A stretch of DNA of 64,000 nucleotides from Mycobacterium sp. 1245805.9 (lineage in GTDB: Bacteria > Actinomycetota > Actinomycetes > Mycobacteriales > Mycobacteriaceae). The notes under the pieces are model-generated. The model saw nothing but the letters and a program-made list of their open reading frames with translations. It was not told the origin of the DNA and did no database searches. Positions within the stretch are counted from its first letter, which is position 1. Each line of letters begins with the position of its first letter. The translations under genes and the position numbers were made by a program. The stretch covers positions 19,378 to 83,377 of the forward strand of contig NZ_LZKR01000223.1 of NCBI RefSeq assembly GCF_001672915.1, read 5' to 3'. Shown here piece by piece: positions 40,563 through 49,243 of the stretch.

Positions 40563-42036
40563 CCTGAGGGCCCTGCTCGCCGTGGTCGCCCTGGCCGCGT
40601 TTCTGGCCGGCTGCTCGCATGGCCGCAAGAACACGCAGCCGGCCACCGGTGACGCCGCCGCGTTCGCGACCTCGGTGCACGATAAGGTCACGGCCGACGC
40701 CATGATGGCGCATCTGTCGAAACTCCAGGACATCGCCAACGCCAACAACGGCACCCGCGCGGTGGGCACCCCCGGCTACGAAGCCAGCGTCGACTACGTG
40801 GTGAACACGTTGCGCAACAGCGGCTTTGACGTCCAGACCCCCGAATTCTCGGCCCGGGTTTTTCACGGCGACAAGCCGACGGTGACGGTCGGCGGGATGG
40901 CCGTGGATGCGCGCCCGCTGGACTTCAGTATCGGCACCCCGCCCGACGGGGTGAGCGGGCCGCTGGTGGCGGTGCCCCCGGCGAACAGCCCGGGCTGCAA
41001 GCCCGCCGACTTCGACGGTCTTCACGCGCAGGGCGCGGTGGTCCTGGTGGACCGCGGTACTTGCCCGTTCGCGCAGAAGGAGGGTGCCGCGGTGCAGCGC
41101 GGCGCGGTGGCGATGATCATCGCCGACAACGTCGACGAGCAGCAGATGGGCGGCACCCTCGGGCCCGATACCGACGTGAAGATCCCGGTGGTGAGCGTCA
41201 CCAAGTCCACCGGGCTGCAGCTGCGCGGGCAGCCGGGACCGACCACGATCAAGCTCAACGCCAGCGTCCAAACCTTCAAGGCCCGCAACGTCATCGCGCA
41301 GACCAAGACCGGGTCGACCACCGACGTGGTGATGGCCGGCGCCCACCTGGACAGCGTCCCCGAGGGACCGGGCATCAACGACAACGGGTCCGGAGTGGCC
41401 GCCGTCCTGGAAACCGCGGTGCAGCTGGGGAATTCGCCGCCGGTGCACAACGCGGTGCGGTTCGGCTTCTGGGGCGCGGAGGAACTCGGGCTGATCGGGT
41501 CGCGCAACTACGTGGAGTCGCTGGACCTCGACGGGCTGAAAAACCTTGCGCTGTATCTGAACTTCGACATGCTCGCCTCGCCGAACCCGGGTTACTTCAC
41601 CTATGACGGAGACCAATCGCTGCCGGCGGACACGCGCGGCCAGCCGGTGGTGCCGGAAGGATCGGCCGGCATCGAGCGCACCCTGGTCGCCTACCTGAAG
41701 TCGGCGGGCAAGACGGCGCAGGACACCTCGTTCGACGGGCGCTCGGACTACGACGGATTCACGCTGGCCGGCATCCCGTCGGGTGGCCTGTTCTCGGGCG
41801 CCGAAACGAAGATGTCCGCCGACCAGGCCAAGCTCTGGGGCGGAACCGCCGACGCGCCCTTCGATCCCAATTACCACCAGAAGACCGACACCCTCGAGCA
41901 CATCGATCGCACCGCGCTGGGCATCAACGGCGGCGGTGTGGCCTATGCGGTCGCGTTCTACGCGCAGGACCTCGGCGGCCGAAATGGCGTGCCCGTGCTG
42001 GCCGATCGCACGCGGCACGTGCTCAACAAGCCATGA
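40555..42036 (+). CDS. lpqL: M28 aminopeptidase lipoprotein LpqL
   Basis: A 493-residue zinc aminopeptidase anchored as a lipoprotein (lipobox LAGC near residue 21). A PA domain sits around DRGTCPFAQKEGAAVQRGAVAMII. The M28 residues match Streptomyces griseus aminopeptidase: His in GAHLDS, Asp in GINDNGSG, the Glu-Glu pair in WGAEELG, Asp in NFDMLAS, and His in NYHQKTD. It should therefore be active, releasing N-terminal residues outside the cytoplasmic membrane. Rv0418 is the homologue. The stop overlaps the next M28 gene (ATGA). Confidence 0.92.
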   Translation: MSSLRALLAVVALAAFLAGCSHGRKNTQPATGDAAAFATSVHDKVTADAMMAHLSKLQDIANANNGTRAVGTPGYEASVDYVVNTLRNSGFDVQTPEFSARVFHGDKPTVTVGGMAVDARPLDFSIGTPPDGVSGPLVAVPPANSPGCKPADFDGLHAQGAVVLVDRGTCPFAQKEGAAVQRGAVAMIIADNVDEQQMGGTLGPDTDVKIPVVSVTKSTGLQLRGQPGPTTIKLNASVQTFKARNVIAQTKTGSTTDVVMAGAHLDSVPEGPGINDNGSGVAAVLETAVQLGNSPPVHNAVRFGFWGAEELGLIGSRNYVESLDLDGLKNLALYLNFDMLASPNPGYFTYDGDQSLPADTRGQPVVPEGSAGIERTLVAYLKSAGKTAQDTSFDGRSDYDGFTLAGIPSGGLFSGAETKMSADQAKLWGGTADAPFDPNYHQKTDTLEHIDRTALGINGGGVAYAVAFYAQDLGGRNGVPVLADRTRHVLNKP

Positions 42037-43502
42037 TCCGCCGGCTGGCCGCGGCGCTGGCGCTGATCGGCTTGGTGGCGGGGTGCTCGTCACCGCGGCC
42101 GGCGCCCCCGGCGGCGGCGCCCGATCTGGCCCGCGGACTGGCGGCGAAGGTGACCGCCGACCGGATGGTCGCGCACCTGCGCGCGCTGCAGGGCATCGCC
42201 AACGCCAACCGCGGAAGCCGCGCCGACGGCACGCCGGGCTACGACGCCAGCGTCGATTATGTCGCGAAGACGTTGCGCGACAGGGGATTTAAGGTCTCGA
42301 CGCCGCAGTTCGACCGGCTCTACAACGTGTCGCAGGGTAAGCCCGCGCTGACGGTGGCCGGCCGCACCTATCAGGTCGACCAGGCGTCGATGCTGGTTCG
42401 TACGCCGCCCGGCGGCCTGACCGGACCGCCCGCGCACCCCGCCCGCCCGTCGGGCTGCGCCGCCGGCGATTACCCGGCGGCCCTGCCCGCGGGCGCGATC
42501 GCCGTCGTCGACGACGCGGGCTGCTCGGTGGTCGACAAGCAGAACAGCGCCGTGGCCCGGGGTGCCGCGGGGCTGATCGTGATCAGCGCGCCCAACGGGC
42601 AGGGGGCCCCGCCAACGCTGTTCGGGCCCGGCTATTTCAAGCAGCTGACCGTGCCGGTCGCCGTCGTCGGCCCCAACGGCGCCGCGGCGCTCGCCCACGA
42701 CACCGCCCCGGTGCGCCTGGTGCTGGACGCCGAGAACCGCACGATCTCATCGCGAAACGTGTTGGCGCAGACCGAGACCGGCTCCCCGCACGAGGCGATC
42801 GTGGTCGGCGCGCACCTGGACAGCCCGCGCGACGCCCCGGGCATCAACGACGACGGGACCGGCGTCGCGGCGGTGCTGGAGACGGCGCTGCAGCTGGGAC
42901 CGTTGGCCGCGGTGAACAACGCGGTGCGGTTCGCGTTCTGGGGCGCCGACGAGGACGGCATCAACGGCGTGATGGACTACGTCTTCGGCATGGATCGCGA
43001 TCAGCTCAACGACATCGCGATGTACCTCGACTTCAACATGCTCGGTTCGCCAAACGCCGGCTACTTCACCGACGACGGCGACCAGTCCGGTCCGCCCACG
43101 CCCGGAATCGCATTCGGCGACGTGCCCGAGGGCTCGGCCGGCATCGAGCGCAGCCTCGGCGGCTACCTGAACCTGGCCGGCAAGCGGCCGGCCGACATGC
43201 CGTTGGCCACCATGGCCGATTACCACCCATTCATGGTCGCGGGCGTGCCGGTCGGGGGTTTGATCGCCGGCGCTTCGCAGCTCAAAACCACGGTGCAGGC
43301 GCGGCTGTGGGGCGGTCAGGCGGGCGTCCCGTTCGACCCCAACTTTCAGAGCCCGCGCGACACCGTCGACGCCGTCAACCGGGACGCCTTGGCGGTCATG
43401 GGTTCTGGCGCGGCGTTCGCGGTGGGCACCTACGCGGAGTCGATCGGCGGCGTCAACGGCGTCCCGCCCCACGACAAGCGGCATCGCACCCGGGTGCCGT
43501 AG
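42033..43502 (+). CDS. M28-family lipoprotein, probable pseudo-peptidase paralogue of LpqL
   Basis: A 489-residue tandem paralogue of LpqL with its own lipobox (LVAGC). GAHLDS and GINDDGTG keep the first His and Asp zinc ligands. WGADEDG has Asp where the catalytic base Glu stands, DFNMLGS has Asn in place of the zinc-ligand Asp, and NFQSPRD has Gln in place of the last zinc-ligand His. Loss of two of five metal ligands and the usual base makes ordinary aminopeptidase activity unlikely. The frame is intact and long, so selection has kept a protein, perhaps a binding partner or regulator of LpqL. Confidence 0.88.
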   Translation: MIRRLAAALALIGLVAGCSSPRPAPPAAAPDLARGLAAKVTADRMVAHLRALQGIANANRGSRADGTPGYDASVDYVAKTLRDRGFKVSTPQFDRLYNVSQGKPALTVAGRTYQVDQASMLVRTPPGGLTGPPAHPARPSGCAAGDYPAALPAGAIAVVDDAGCSVVDKQNSAVARGAAGLIVISAPNGQGAPPTLFGPGYFKQLTVPVAVVGPNGAAALAHDTAPVRLVLDAENRTISSRNVLAQTETGSPHEAIVVGAHLDSPRDAPGINDDGTGVAAVLETALQLGPLAAVNNAVRFAFWGADEDGINGVMDYVFGMDRDQLNDIAMYLDFNMLGSPNAGYFTDDGDQSGPPTPGIAFGDVPEGSAGIERSLGGYLNLAGKRPADMPLATMADYHPFMVAGVPVGGLIAGASQLKTTVQARLWGGQAGVPFDPNFQSPRDTVDAVNRDALAVMGSGAAFAVGTYAESIGGVNGVPPHDKRHRTRVP

Positions 43503-43509
43503 CGGCTGG

Positions 43510-44429
43510 CTAGATGCCCACATACTGCTGAGCCGACGGAAGTGTGAGCCAAATGCTTGAAGTGATCGAGAAGGGGTCGACCACCGATGCGCACCCGACG
43601 CCGCTGCTTTTTGTTCACGGCGCGTCCGTCGCAGCATGGTGCTGGGACGAACACTTTCTGGACTTCTTCGCAAGCAGGGGCTACCGCGCCGCGGCACTGA
43701 GCCTTCGCGGCCACGGTGGCAGTACCCCGTCCAAGCCCCTCAATTCTTGTTCTCTGGCCGACTACGTGGACGACGTACAGTCGGTTGTCTTCAAGCTGGG
43801 GTCCCCACCAGTGCTCATCGGTCACTCCCTGGGCTGTTGGGTCGTACTGAATTACCTTGCGACGCACGGTGGCCCAGCGGGGGTTCTCATGGCACCCGGC
43901 ACACCGCAGGGATTACGACGATGGGCGTTCCGCTCAATCCGCCGTCACCCCTGGGTCTTTCTGCGCGCCACTGTCGTCGGCAGCCCAGAAGATGTATTCA
44001 ACACTCCCGCCTTGGCTCGTGAATTCTGCTTCTCGGCGAACACCCCAGACGCCATCGTCAGTGCCTGTGCGGCTCGTCTCGAATCTGAAAGCACAGGCGT
44101 CACACGAGATTTGATGAAGCGACTTCCTGACGCTGGCCTGCTGAAAGCACCGATGCTTGTTCTCGGCGCCCAAGATGATGGCATGCGAATCGCAGGGGAT
44201 GCGCTTGCCGTGGCGCAGATTTACCAAGCAGATCTGGAGCTATTTCCCGACATGGGGCATGTCATGATGCTTGAGGCAGGATGGCAGTCCGTCGCCGAAA
44301 GAATCGACGGTTGGCTCACCAGCCAGGGGCTAGAACTCTAGGGTTATGCGCAGTTGGTCAACCTGCTACTCGAAGCTCAGCGCATGAGCAAAGCCCGAGT
44401 TCGATCGGATCGCTGACTAGACGCCCACA
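43510..44429. repeat. 13-bp direct repeats bracketing the alpha/beta hydrolase gene
   Basis: CTAGATGCCCACA (43510-43522) and CTAGACGCCCACA (44417-44429) differ at one base and flank the lower-GC hydrolase. They may be duplication scars from insertion of this segment, or chance. Confidence 0.3.
43544..44341 (+). CDS. Alpha/beta-fold hydrolase
   Basis: A 265-residue alpha/beta hydrolase: oxyanion-hole FVHGASVAAWCWDEHF, nucleophile elbow VLIGHSLGCW, acid in LGAQDDG, and catalytic His in DMGHVMMLE. The start may be GTG 43544 or ATG 43553. Base composition is visibly lower in GC than the neighbours, with many non-preferred codons. M. tuberculosis lacks it between lpqL and lpqM. These points suggest recent acquisition. 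The substrate is unknown (ester, lactone or epoxide). Confidence 0.87.
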   Translation: MSQMLEVIEKGSTTDAHPTPLLFVHGASVAAWCWDEHFLDFFASRGYRAAALSLRGHGGSTPSKPLNSCSLADYVDDVQSVVFKLGSPPVLIGHSLGCWVVLNYLATHGGPAGVLMAPGTPQGLRRWAFRSIRRHPWVFLRATVVGSPEDVFNTPALAREFCFSANTPDAIVSACAARLESESTGVTRDLMKRLPDAGLLKAPMLVLGAQDDGMRIAGDALAVAQIYQADLELFPDMGHVMMLEAGWQSVAERIDGWLTSQGLEL

Positions 44430-44532
44430 ACATTCCAATCCGCCCATGGGCATGCGCGTGCGGTGGGGAGCTTCGGTGCCGTTTATCCACAACGTGCGAC
44501 CCTGCCAAAAAGTTTGAGTCAGTGGACGCTGC

Positions 44533-44553
44533 TATACTCGAACATATGTTCGA
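44533..44553 (+). promoter_or_regulatory. LexA SOS box over a leaderless promoter
   Basis: TCGAACATATGTTCGA (44538-44553) is a perfect mycobacterial SOS box (TCGAAC-N4-GTTCGA). The ATG of the HNH gene (44546-44548) lies within it. TATACT (44533-44538) is a -10 box exactly 7 nt upstream of that ATG. LexA bound here would cover -10, start site and start codon. Confidence 0.85.
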
Positions 44554-46030
44554 TACTCGGCTTCATGAGTACTGGGAGCCCCCGGTCACCGAGCGCTCGG
44601 CGGCGCTGATTGAGCGGATGTGTGGCGCCGGGCGGGCCGAGGCGCGCGCGGCCGCGGAACGGTTGGATGCGGTCGGGGAGTTGTTCGAGCTGCGCCGCGC
44701 CCAGCGCGGTGAGGCGGCCGATTGGGCGGTGGACACGTGGGCGGCGGTGGGTGCGGAGGTGGCCGCGGCGTTTCGGATCAGCCTGGCCATGGCGGGCAGC
44801 TACCTGCGCTATGCGCTGGCTATGCGCGAGCGGCTACCGCAGGTGGCGGAGGTGTTTCGGGCCGGGGATATCGATTGCCGGCTGTTTCAGACGTTGGTGT
44901 ATCGCACCGATCTGATCACCGACGCGGATGTGCTGGCGAATGTGGATGCGCAGTTGGCCGCCAACGTGGTCCGTTGGCCGTCGATGACGCGGGGCCGGCT
45001 GGCCGCCCAGGTGGACAAGATTGTGGCCAAAGCCGATCGGGACGCGGTTCGCCGCCGGAAAGAGCGTCAGGTCGATAGGGAGGTGTGGATCGGGGATCTG
45101 GTCGGCTGCGGGATGTCGGAGATCAATGGCAGCCTGTTGACCCCGGATGCGCATGCCCTCGACAAGCGGCTGGATGCGTTGGCGGCCACCGTGTGTGCGC
45201 ATGATCCGCGGACCCGTGAGCAGCGTCGCGCCGATGCGCTGGGGGCGCTGGCCGCCGGGGCGGATCGGCTGGGCTGCCGCTGCGGGCGCCCCGATTGCGC
45301 CGCCGGGAAACGCCCGCCCGCGAGCCCGGTGGTGATCCATGTGATCGCCGAACAGGCCACCCTCGACGGGCGCAGTTCAACCCCGGGTTCCGAGGTGGGC
45401 GCCGACGCGCTGATTCCCCCCGAACTGGTGCAGGAATTGGCGAAAGCGGCCAAGCTGATGCCGCTGATCCACCCCGGCGACGCGGCCCCGGAAAACGGCT
45501 ACGTGCCCTCGAAGGCGTTGGCCGACTTCGTGCGCTGCCGCGATCTGACGTGTCGCTGGCCCGGCTGTGACGCCCCGGCCATCGGCTGCGACATCGACCA
45601 CACCATCCCCTACAGCCAAGGCGGAGCGACGCACGCGTCAAACCTCAAGTGCTACTGCCGAACTCATCACTTGATTAAGACGTTCTTCGGCTGGGCCGAA
45701 CAGCAGCTGCCCGACGGGACGCTCATTCTGACCTCCCCGGCGGGGCAGACCTATGTGACCACCCCGGGCAGCGCGCTGTTGTTCCCGAGTTTGTGTTACT
45801 CGGTCGGCGGCATGCCCACGCCCGAGGCCGACGCACCGGCCGAGTACTGCCCCGAGCGGACCGCGATGATGCCCAAACGCCGCCGCACCCGCGCCCAAAA
45901 CCGGGCGCACGCCATCGCCACGGAACGCCGCCACAACCGCGACGCCCGCGCGGCCCGCCGGACCGAGGCGTGGAGCTACACCCTGCCCGCCCCGCCCGCT
46001 AGCGACGACGACGAACCGCCGCCCTTTTAA
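44546..46030 (+). CDS. 13E12-repeat-family protein with DUF222 and HNH domain
   Basis: A 494-residue REP13E12-type protein. DUF222 fills most of the first 330 residues. The HNH nuclease motif follows (CRWPGCDAPAIGCDIDHTIPYSQGG, SNLKCYCRTHHLIKTF), with zinc-type cysteines, and the tail is basic then acidic (MMPKRRRTRAQNRAH; SDDDEPPPF). GTG 44522 is a possible earlier start, but ATG 44546 matches the -10 spacing. LexA control of several 13E12 members is known in M. tuberculosis. These genes are multicopy and mobile-like; here the gene lies between an acquired hydrolase and lpqM. Confidence 0.9.
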   Translation: MFDTRLHEYWEPPVTERSAALIERMCGAGRAEARAAAERLDAVGELFELRRAQRGEAADWAVDTWAAVGAEVAAAFRISLAMAGSYLRYALAMRERLPQVAEVFRAGDIDCRLFQTLVYRTDLITDADVLANVDAQLAANVVRWPSMTRGRLAAQVDKIVAKADRDAVRRRKERQVDREVWIGDLVGCGMSEINGSLLTPDAHALDKRLDALAATVCAHDPRTREQRRADALGALAAGADRLGCRCGRPDCAAGKRPPASPVVIHVIAEQATLDGRSSTPGSEVGADALIPPELVQELAKAAKLMPLIHPGDAAPENGYVPSKALADFVRCRDLTCRWPGCDAPAIGCDIDHTIPYSQGGATHASNLKCYCRTHHLIKTFFGWAEQQLPDGTLILTSPAGQTYVTTPGSALLFPSLCYSVGGMPTPEADAPAEYCPERTAMMPKRRRTRAQNRAHAIATERRHNRDARAARRTEAWSYTLPAPPASDDDEPPPF

Positions 46031-46168
46031 GGGCCGTCCGGCCACCGGGAATTTACGGGCTGAATACCGCCCGGCCCATTGAAATTTGGGCTGTCAGAGT
46101 TAGCCAGGCGATCTAGAATGAGATCCCTTTGATGCTGCCCTGCAGCCCGGTCGGGATAGAGGTCTTTC

Positions 46169-47626
46169 ATGAGTGTGCGCGGGCGGAGTCGACGTCTGAA
46201 GGCGGCAATCGCCTGCGCCGGGGCGGTACTCGTGGTGGCGGGCTGCACCACGATGGTCGACGGGCGTGCCCTGTCCATGCTCAACGACCCCTTCCGGGTG
46301 GGCGGCCTGCCCGCGACCAGCGGCCCCAGCGGGATCCGCGCGAACGCACCGGCCCCCACCGGCACGGTGGTCAACACCGACAACGGGCCGATCGACAAGC
46401 TGTCCCTGCTCTCGATCAACGACATCGAGGACTACTGGAAGTCGGTGTACAGCGAATCGCTGAAAGGGACGTTCATCCCGGTCGCCAAGATGGTGTCCTA
46501 CGACTCCGACAATCCGAACAGCCCGATCGTTTGCCATAGCGAAACCTATAAGCTCGTCAACGCCTTTTTCACGTCGCGATGCAACCTCATCGCCTGGGAT
46601 CGCGGGGTGTTCATGGCCATCGCGCAACGCTATTTCGGTGACATGTCCGTGAACGGTGTGTTGGCGCACGAATTCGGCCACGCATTGCAGCAGATGGCGA
46701 AATTGGTGACCAGAACGGACCCGACCATCGTCCGCGAGCAGCAGGCCGATTGCTTCGCGGGCGTGTACCTGTTCTGGGTGGCCGACGGCAAGTCGCCGCG
46801 CTTCACGCTGAGCACCGCCGACGGGCTCGACCACGTGCTGGCCGGGATCATCACCACCCGCGACCCGGTCCTGGACGCCGACACCACCAACGACGACGAA
46901 CACGGGTCGGCGCTGGACCGGATCAGCGCCTTCCAGATGGGCTTCATCGACGGCGCCTCGGCGTGCGCGGGGATCAACAAGCAGGAAATCGCCCAGCGCC
47001 GCGGCGACCTGCCGACCACGCTTCGGACCGACTCCAGCGGGGATCCCGAGACCGGTGAGGTCCCGATCAACGAAGACACGTTGTCGACGCTGATGGAACT
47101 CCTGGGAAAGATCTTCTCCCCCAAGAGCCCGCCGACGCTGTCCTACAAGCCGGCCGATTGCCCCGACGCAAAGCCCAGCCCGCCGGCGTCGTACTGCCCG
47201 GCCACCAACACCATCGTCATCGACCTGCCCGGGCTGGCGAAGGCAGGCAAGGTCGCCGCCGAGAACGAGCACACCCTGCCGCAGGGCGACGACACCGCGC
47301 TGTCGATGGTGATGTCCAGGTACGCGCTGGCGGTGCAGCACGAACGCGGCCTGGCGATGCAGAGCCCGTGGACCGCGCTGCGCACCGCGTGCCTGACCGG
47401 TGTCGTGCACCGCAAGATGGCCGAACCGATCGAGCTGCCGTCCCAGAAGCAGCTCGTGCTGACGGCCGGCGATCTCGACGAAGCCGTCTCCGGCCTGCTG
47501 ATCAACCACCTGGTTGCCAGCGACGCCGACGGCACCAGCGTGCCGGCCGGCTTCACCCGAATCGCGGCCTTCCGCGGCGGCGTGGCCGGCAACATGGACG
47601 CCTGCTACTCGCGCTATCCCGGCTAG
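46169..47626 (+). CDS. lpqM: Neutral zinc metallopeptidase lipoprotein LpqM
   Basis: A 485-residue lipoprotein (lipobox VVAGC, about residue 29) with the zincin motif VLAHEFGHALQQM (HExxH) followed by EQQADCFAGVYLFW, the third-ligand region of neutral zinc metallopeptidases. It corresponds to Rv0419. TAGAAT at 46114-46119 could be its -10 box. It acts outside the cytoplasmic membrane; substrates are unknown. It ends 3 bp from a convergent flavin-barrel gene. Confidence 0.9.
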   Translation: MSVRGRSRRLKAAIACAGAVLVVAGCTTMVDGRALSMLNDPFRVGGLPATSGPSGIRANAPAPTGTVVNTDNGPIDKLSLLSINDIEDYWKSVYSESLKGTFIPVAKMVSYDSDNPNSPIVCHSETYKLVNAFFTSRCNLIAWDRGVFMAIAQRYFGDMSVNGVLAHEFGHALQQMAKLVTRTDPTIVREQQADCFAGVYLFWVADGKSPRFTLSTADGLDHVLAGIITTRDPVLDADTTNDDEHGSALDRISAFQMGFIDGASACAGINKQEIAQRRGDLPTTLRTDSSGDPETGEVPINEDTLSTLMELLGKIFSPKSPPTLSYKPADCPDAKPSPPASYCPATNTIVIDLPGLAKAGKVAAENEHTLPQGDDTALSMVMSRYALAVQHERGLAMQSPWTALRTACLTGVVHRKMAEPIELPSQKQLVLTAGDLDEAVSGLLINHLVASDADGTSVPAGFTRIAAFRGGVAGNMDACYSRYPG

Positions 47627-47628
47627 TC

Positions 47629-48498
47629 TCAGGCGATTTCGGCGATCCTCGGCACCACCTCGTCGCCGAACCGGCGGATGAAGCCGACGGGGTCGGGGTT
47701 GCCGGGCACGGGACCCGTGTTGATCATCTCCACGCCAAGCTCGGCGTACCGCTCGACCGTCTTCAGGTACGCGTCGGTGTCCGCGAAGGGGTCGTCGAAA
47801 AAGCCGACCGTCTTGCGGATCTCGCCGGGATCCCTGCCCACCGCGTCGCAGTGGCTCTTCAGCACGTCGACCTTGTGCTTGAGTGCCTCGACATCGCTCG
47901 TCGTGCTGTTCCAGACGTCCGCGTACTGCGCGACCAGCCGCAGCGTCTTCTTCTCGCCGTCGCCGCCGATCAGGATCGGGGGCCGCCGAATCGGTTGCGG
48001 CACACAGATTGTCTCGGCCAGCTGGTAGTGCTGGCCGTGGTACGGGCCGTCGTTGTCGCTCCACATCTGCAGGCAGACCTGCAGCGTCTCTTCCAGCATC
48101 TCGAACCGCTCTCGAAGCGGCGGATACGGGATGCCGAGGGCGATGTGTTCGCGGTCGTACCACGCCGCGCCCAGCCCCAGCATCGACCTGCCCTGCGACA
48201 GCACGTCCAGCGTCGTCACCGCCTTGGCCAGCACGCCCGGGTAGCGATAGGTGACCCCGGTGACCAGCAGGGCCAGCTCGATCGTCGTGGTGTGCCCGGC
48301 CAGGAACCCCAGCGACGTGTAGCCCTCGAGGAACGGGTCCTCAGCTCGCCCAACCTGTTCCATCTGGAAGAAGTGGTCGGCCAGGGTGAACAGCGTGGCG
48401 CCGCCCTGCTCGGCGGCCTTGGCGGCGTCGGCCAGCGTCGGGCCCAGTTGCGCCGGGTTCCCCGGCAGAAAGTCGATGAAGTGAACGCCCAATTCCAT
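47629..48498 (-). CDS. LLM-class F420-dependent oxidoreductase
   Basis: A 289-residue luciferase-like barrel protein: TLFTLADHFFQMEQVG, YRYPGVLAKAVTTLDVLSQGRSMLGLGAAWYDREH, and PILIGGDGEKKTLRLVAQYADVWN match the F420-binding subgroup (TIGR03560 type) rather than FMN monooxygenases. ATG 48498 was chosen over an open upstream frame. It lies 20 bp after a MarR regulator on the same strand, so the two are probably cotranscribed and MarR-controlled. The substrate is unknown. Confidence 0.87.
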   Translation of the reverse strand: MELGVHFIDFLPGNPAQLGPTLADAAKAAEQGGATLFTLADHFFQMEQVGRAEDPFLEGYTSLGFLAGHTTTIELALLVTGVTYRYPGVLAKAVTTLDVLSQGRSMLGLGAAWYDREHIALGIPYPPLRERFEMLEETLQVCLQMWSDNDGPYHGQHYQLAETICVPQPIRRPPILIGGDGEKKTLRLVAQYADVWNSTTSDVEALKHKVDVLKSHCDAVGRDPGEIRKTVGFFDDPFADTDAYLKTVERYAELGVEMINTGPVPGNPDPVGFIRRFGDEVVPRIAEIA

Positions 48499-48518
48499 TG
48501 CGGTTTCCCCTCTTGTCG

Positions 48519-48953
48519 TCATTCGGTCAGACGCTCGAGCAGCGACAGCGCGTCGAGGATGACGCGGCGTTCCCGTTCGGAATACCGCTCCTGGATGGCC
48601 CGCGCCAGCCACTCCTCCCGCACCCGGCGGTCGCTCTCGGCGCGGCGCCGGCCCGCGGCGGTCAATGAAATCACCTGGCGTCGGCCGTCTTCGGGGTCCG
48701 GCGTGCGTCCGATGAGCCCGCGTTGCTCGAGCGCGGCCACGATCGTGGCCATCGACTGCGGTCGCACCCCTTCGGCGGCGGCCAGCGGGCGGGCCGACGA
48801 AGCGCCCTCTTTCCAGAGTCGGGTGAGGACCGCGGTCTGGGACGGCGTGAGGTCCTCGTCGACCCCGAGACACCGCAGCCGGCGCCGTAGCCGGCTGAAC
48901 AGCACCCGCAGATCGCGGGCGGCCGCCACGGCCGAGTCACCGATGCCGTCCAT
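48519..48953 (-). CDS. MarR-family transcriptional regulator
   Basis: A 144-residue winged-helix regulator: LTPSQTAVLTRLWKEGASSARPLAAAEGVRPQSMATIVAALEQRGLIGRTPDPEDGRRQVISLTAAG is a full MarR DNA-binding domain, with the wing at PDPEDGRR. It precedes and probably represses the F420-type oxidoreductase. Inverted repeats overlapping a TAATTT -10 box just upstream suggest autorepression. Confidence 0.9.
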   Translation of the reverse strand: MDGIGDSAVAAARDLRVLFSRLRRRLRCLGVDEDLTPSQTAVLTRLWKEGASSARPLAAAEGVRPQSMATIVAALEQRGLIGRTPDPEDGRRQVISLTAAGRRRAESDRRVREEWLARAIQERYSERERRVILDALSLLERLTE

Positions 48954-48964
48954 GACTCCACCCT

Positions 48965-49003
48965 AAATTAGTCAGTTAAAACTGTCCAGTTGTGACTGAC
49001 TAA
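48965..49003 (-). promoter_or_regulatory. MarR operator/promoter with nested inverted repeats
   Basis: TTAGTCAGT (48968-48976) and ACTGACTAA (48995-49003) form a perfect 9-bp inverted repeat. Inside it AACTG-TC-CAGTT (48980-48991) forms another. The -10 TAATTT (48965-48970, minus strand) overlaps the outer arm, and GGTGGAG precedes the ATG. Confidence 0.65.
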
Positions 49004-49009
49004 ACAGTG

Positions 49010-49234
49010 TCACGTCATGCAGACATTGGCGAAGAGCAGGACGGGCCACGACACGATCGACCCCAGGAAGGACACCGCCAGGTCGACGCCGTGCATCTGA
49101 TGCAGATGCTCGGTGTGGGTCGTCGACCAGATGGTTCCCACCAACAAGTAGGGGGTGCCGAGGATGAGCGCGATGGCCATCAGCTGGGCGATGCTGAGCC
49201 GGTATTCGAGCACTCGGCGAAGTTTCTCCAACAT
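49010..49234 (-). CDS. Small membrane protein (Rv0420c-like)
   Basis: A 74-residue protein with two hydrophobic segments (IAQLMAIALILGTPYLLVGTIW, about residues 15-36, and VDLAVSFLGSIVSWPVLLFANVC, about 50-72) joined by a His-rich turn (TTHTEHLHQMHG). Position between the hydrolase and the MarR pair fits Rv0420c, which is longer. The His cluster could bind metal, but this is speculative. Confidence 0.7.
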   Translation of the reverse strand: MLEKLRRVLEYRLSIAQLMAIALILGTPYLLVGTIWSTTHTEHLHQMHGVDLAVSFLGSIVSWPVLLFANVCMT

Positions 49235-49243
49235 GGTTGGGGA

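Noticed and set aside
44522..44545. GTG 44522 as the start of the 13E12 protein
   Set aside because: It lies upstream of the -10 box that fits ATG 44546 and would add eight residues across the promoter and SOS box; kept only as a minor alternative.
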